Positions 30,182 through 31,811 of a DNA stretch of 31,811 nt are shown one piece after another. The DNA lies in contig CAYQTL010000059.1 in the NCBI GenBank assembly GCA_964420405.1, forward strand, positions 1 to 31,811, in the 5' to 3' direction. The notes under the pieces are model-generated. The model saw only the letters and a list, made by a program, of their open reading frames with translations, was not told the origin of the DNA and made no database searches. A program made the position numbers and the translations under genes. Numbering within the stretch: the first letter of the stretch is position 1; each line of letters opens with the position of its first letter. This stretch comes from CAYQTL01 sp964420405 (GTDB taxonomy: Bacteria; Acidobacteriota; Thermoanaerobaculia; Thermoanaerobaculales; Sulfomarinibacteraceae).

Positions 30182-31393
30182 ATGCAGGAGCTGCTCACCA
30201 AGCAGAACATCGAGTACCAGATGCGGGCCCGCGAGGTGGCCGAGACCCACGTCCGGCCGCGGGCCGCCGAGCTCGACCGGACCGGCGAGTACGGCTGGGA
30301 CATCCTCCAGGCGCTGCGCGACGCGGAGCTGACCGGGATCTGGATCCCGACGGCCTACGGCGGTCATGGCGCCGGCGTGATGGACATGTGCCTGGTGGTC
30401 GAGCAGCTCAGCCGTGCCTGCGGCGGCGTCGGCGTCGCCTACGCCGTCAACGCCCTCGGCTCGTTCCCGATCATCCTCGGCGGCACCGAGGAGCAGAAGC
30501 AGCGGTACCTGCCGCCCATCGCCCGCGGCGAGAAGCTGATCGCCTTCGGCCTGTCCGAGAAGGCGTCGGGCTCCGACGCCGGCAGCCTCCGCACGACCGC
30601 GACCCGGAGCGGCGACGGGTACGTCCTCGACGGCGCCAAGAAGTGGAACACCAACGGCGGCGTCGCCGAGATCTACACCGTCTACGCCCTGACCGACCCG
30701 GATCGCGGCATGCGCGGCATCTCCGCGTTCCTGCTCGAGAGGGACACCCCGGGGTTCGCGATCGGCACGCGCGAGGACACCATGGGGATCCGCACCGTGC
30801 CGGTGGTGGAGCTCGACTTCCACGACTGCCGGGTGCCCGCCACGGCGTTGCTCGGCGGCAGCGAGGGCGGCGGGTTCAAGAACGCCATGATGACCCTCGA
30901 CCGGGCGCGCCCGGGCGTCGCCGCCCAGGCCCTCGGTCTCGCCCAGGGCGCCTTCGAGTGGGCGATGCGGTACGTCTCCGAGCGCCGCCAGTTCGGCCAG
31001 ACGGTGCTCAGCTTCCAGGCGATCCAGTTCATGCTCGCCGACATGGCGACCCAGATCGAGGCCGCGCGCCAGCTCGTGTACACCGCGGCGCGGGCGATCG
31101 ACGCCGGCGTCGCGAACCCCAGCAAGATCGCCGCCATGGCGAAGGTGTTCGCCACCGACACCGCGATGAAGGTCACGACCGACGCCGTGCAGCTCTTCGG
31201 CGGCTACGGCTACTGCCGCGACTACCCGATCGAGAAGTACATGCGCGACGCCAAGATCACCCAGATCTACGAGGGCACCAACCAGGTCCAGCGGCTGGTG
31301 ATCGGGCGGGCGCTGACCCGCGAGCTGAAGGAGCTCACCGGCCACCTCGACGTCCACGTCGAGCACTTCCCGGAGCACGAGCCGGGGGGGTGA
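30182..31393 (+). CDS. Acyl-CoA dehydrogenase
   Basis: A 403-residue FAD enzyme that introduces the alpha-beta double bond in acyl-CoA, passing electrons to ETF. It has the three ACAD domains: N-terminal helices with IPTAYGGHGAG, the middle beta domain with LIAFGLSEKASGSDAGSLRTTATRSG-type FAD contacts (GLSEKASGSDAG, KKWNTNGG), and the C-terminal helices with YVSERRQFGQ and DAVQLFGGYGYCRDYPIEKY. The catalytic base is E364 in QIYEGTNQVQRLVIGR, the position of Glu in short- and medium-chain enzymes. Length is typical. It stands alone; the partner ETF genes are not in the window. It fits with the FadL-lipase pair and the thioesterase as a lipid-using theme, although they are not adjacent. Confidence 0.95.
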   Translation: MQELLTKQNIEYQMRAREVAETHVRPRAAELDRTGEYGWDILQALRDAELTGIWIPTAYGGHGAGVMDMCLVVEQLSRACGGVGVAYAVNALGSFPIILGGTEEQKQRYLPPIARGEKLIAFGLSEKASGSDAGSLRTTATRSGDGYVLDGAKKWNTNGGVAEIYTVYALTDPDRGMRGISAFLLERDTPGFAIGTREDTMGIRTVPVVELDFHDCRVPATALLGGSEGGGFKNAMMTLDRARPGVAAQALGLAQGAFEWAMRYVSERRQFGQTVLSFQAIQFMLADMATQIEAARQLVYTAARAIDAGVANPSKIAAMAKVFATDTAMKVTTDAVQLFGGYGYCRDYPIEKYMRDAKITQIYEGTNQVQRLVIGRALTRELKELTGHLDVHVEHFPEHEPGG

Positions 31394-31403
31394 GCTCCGG
31401 CCG

Positions 31404-31437
31404 GCGGTGGCCACCGGACGTCCGCCGCCGCCACCGC
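31404..31437 (+). terminator. Weak hairpin after the acyl-CoA dehydrogenase gene
   Basis: GCGGTGGC at 31404-31411 can pair with GCCACCGC at 31430-31437 across an 18-base loop; a competing 12-bp perfect palindrome CGGTGGCCACCG lies at 31405-31416. No T-tract. It follows the stop codon by ten bases. Confidence 0.25.
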
Positions 31438-31516
31438 ATCCCGGTGCGAAGCCCTGAAGGTGTGACGGCGGGGCCGTCCCGCGTGACGGTCGCCGCCGCT
31501 GTCGCTGCCTCGAGTC

Positions 31517-31590
31517 CGGGGGGCGGGGGGCGGGGAGCAGGCTTCGGGAAGCGGGTGGCGGGGAGCGGGGAGCGGGGAGCGGGGCACGGG
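31517..31590 (+). repeat. G-rich GGGGAGC array, multiple quadruplex motifs
   Basis: GGGGGGCGGGGGGCGGGGAG followed by GCGGGTGGC and four units of GCGGGGA(G) in a seven-base rhythm, then GCACGGG. Dense G3-G6 runs. It is the opposite-strand counterpart in style of the C-rich array at 15391-15478. It lies in the 418-bp tail 31394-31811, where no gene is recognisable. Confidence 0.65.
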
Positions 31591-31640
31591 TGCCGGGGCT
31601 GCGGCGCGGTGGCCCTCGGCGACGCGGATCGGCGCCGCGA

Positions 31641-31712
31641 CACGCTGGTCGCTGACGCTGACGCTGTCCTCCGTCCCTGTTCCTGTCCCTGTCCCTGTCG
31701 CTGGACCCCGGT
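31641..31712 (+). repeat. GCTGAC/CTGTCC hexamer array (GGGACA family)
   Basis: Units CGCTGGT, CGCTGA, CGCTGA, CGCTGT, then CCCTGT, TCCTGT, CCCTGT, CCCTGT, CGCTGG. Six-base rhythm with two alternating flavours, matching the 5820 and 29981 arrays on the opposite strand. Confidence 0.6.
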
Positions 31713-31811
31713 CGGGGTCGCGAGGTCCGGGACGGGAGGTGTGCTGGCTCGGGGAGCGCGGATCGGCGGCCGGAGGGTGGCTGTCAAGGGTGCAACGAGC
31801 GGCTCGGAGCC

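Noticed and set aside
1..31811. tRNA, rRNA or riboswitch genes
   Set aside because: No recognisable cloverleaf, rRNA segment or riboswitch core was seen in the spacers by eye; a covariance-model search would be needed to be certain.

Overview
The window is GC-rich, coding-dense bacterial chromosomal DNA, apparently a scaffold from a draft or metagenome assembly: a run of 100 N lies at 15033-15132 and the left edge cuts into a gene. Outer-membrane proteins (DUF481-like, FadL-like) and a MacB-type export system point to a diderm. The mix of an LVIVD-type propeller protein, a FadL plus GDSL lipase pair, a secreted C69 peptidase, bacterial sucrose synthase and a C-terminal DGFETGD-type motif is most like Acidobacteriota (Thermoanaerobaculia-like). 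That placement is an inference from recalled gene content; no phylogeny was run. There are no rRNA or tRNA genes, CRISPR arrays, transposases or phage genes that I can see.

Layout. 1-916: the broken end of an exported protein with a PA-like domain, then a PaaI-type thioesterase. 1161-7045 (minus strand): a Lon-related ATP-dependent protease, a TPR-GGDEF diguanylate cyclase and a DUF481 outer-membrane barrel. 7124-7912: a GH25 lysozyme-like lipoprotein. 8095-11268 (minus): sucrose synthase followed by a methyltransferase. 11547-12764: a TerB-like protein facing a nitrilase-family amidohydrolase. 13090-14922: a secreted C69 peptidase. 14923-15659: a repeat-rich spacer holding the assembly gap. 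15660-20472: an EVE-domain protein, an S9 oligopeptidase overlapping a thioredoxin-like ferredoxin, and an aldo/keto reductase overlapping a HAD phosphatase. 20562-25116: a FadL-like channel with a GDSL lipase, a hairpin terminator, and a secreted propeller protein. 25279-29643 (minus): a four-gene membrane-fusion/ABC export operon with every junction overlapping. 30182-31393: an acyl-CoA dehydrogenase.

The genes themselves are mostly familiar. Several themes fit together: lipid breakdown and uptake (GDSL lipase, FadL, thioesterase, acyl-CoA dehydrogenase), peptide scavenging (C69, S9) and envelope work (GH25, DUF481, MacB-type export). The unusual content is between the genes. Short periodic sequences recur in almost every larger spacer. 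The clearest is a GGGATC/GGGAAC hexamer array found at eight places; at several of them it meets the canonical G-quadruplex rule (four G3 runs with 3-nt loops). In two divergent spacers the arrays come as mirror-image pairs, each with its G-rich strand on the sense strand of the gene it precedes, and where a -10 box is visible they sit about 20-40 bp upstream of it. A GGGACA-type hexamer family, REP-like palindromes, a 25-bp dispersed element and a 197-bp tandem duplication broken by the N gap complete the repeat set. Eleven genes have a plausible -10 box of the form TA(G/C)NNT just upstream.
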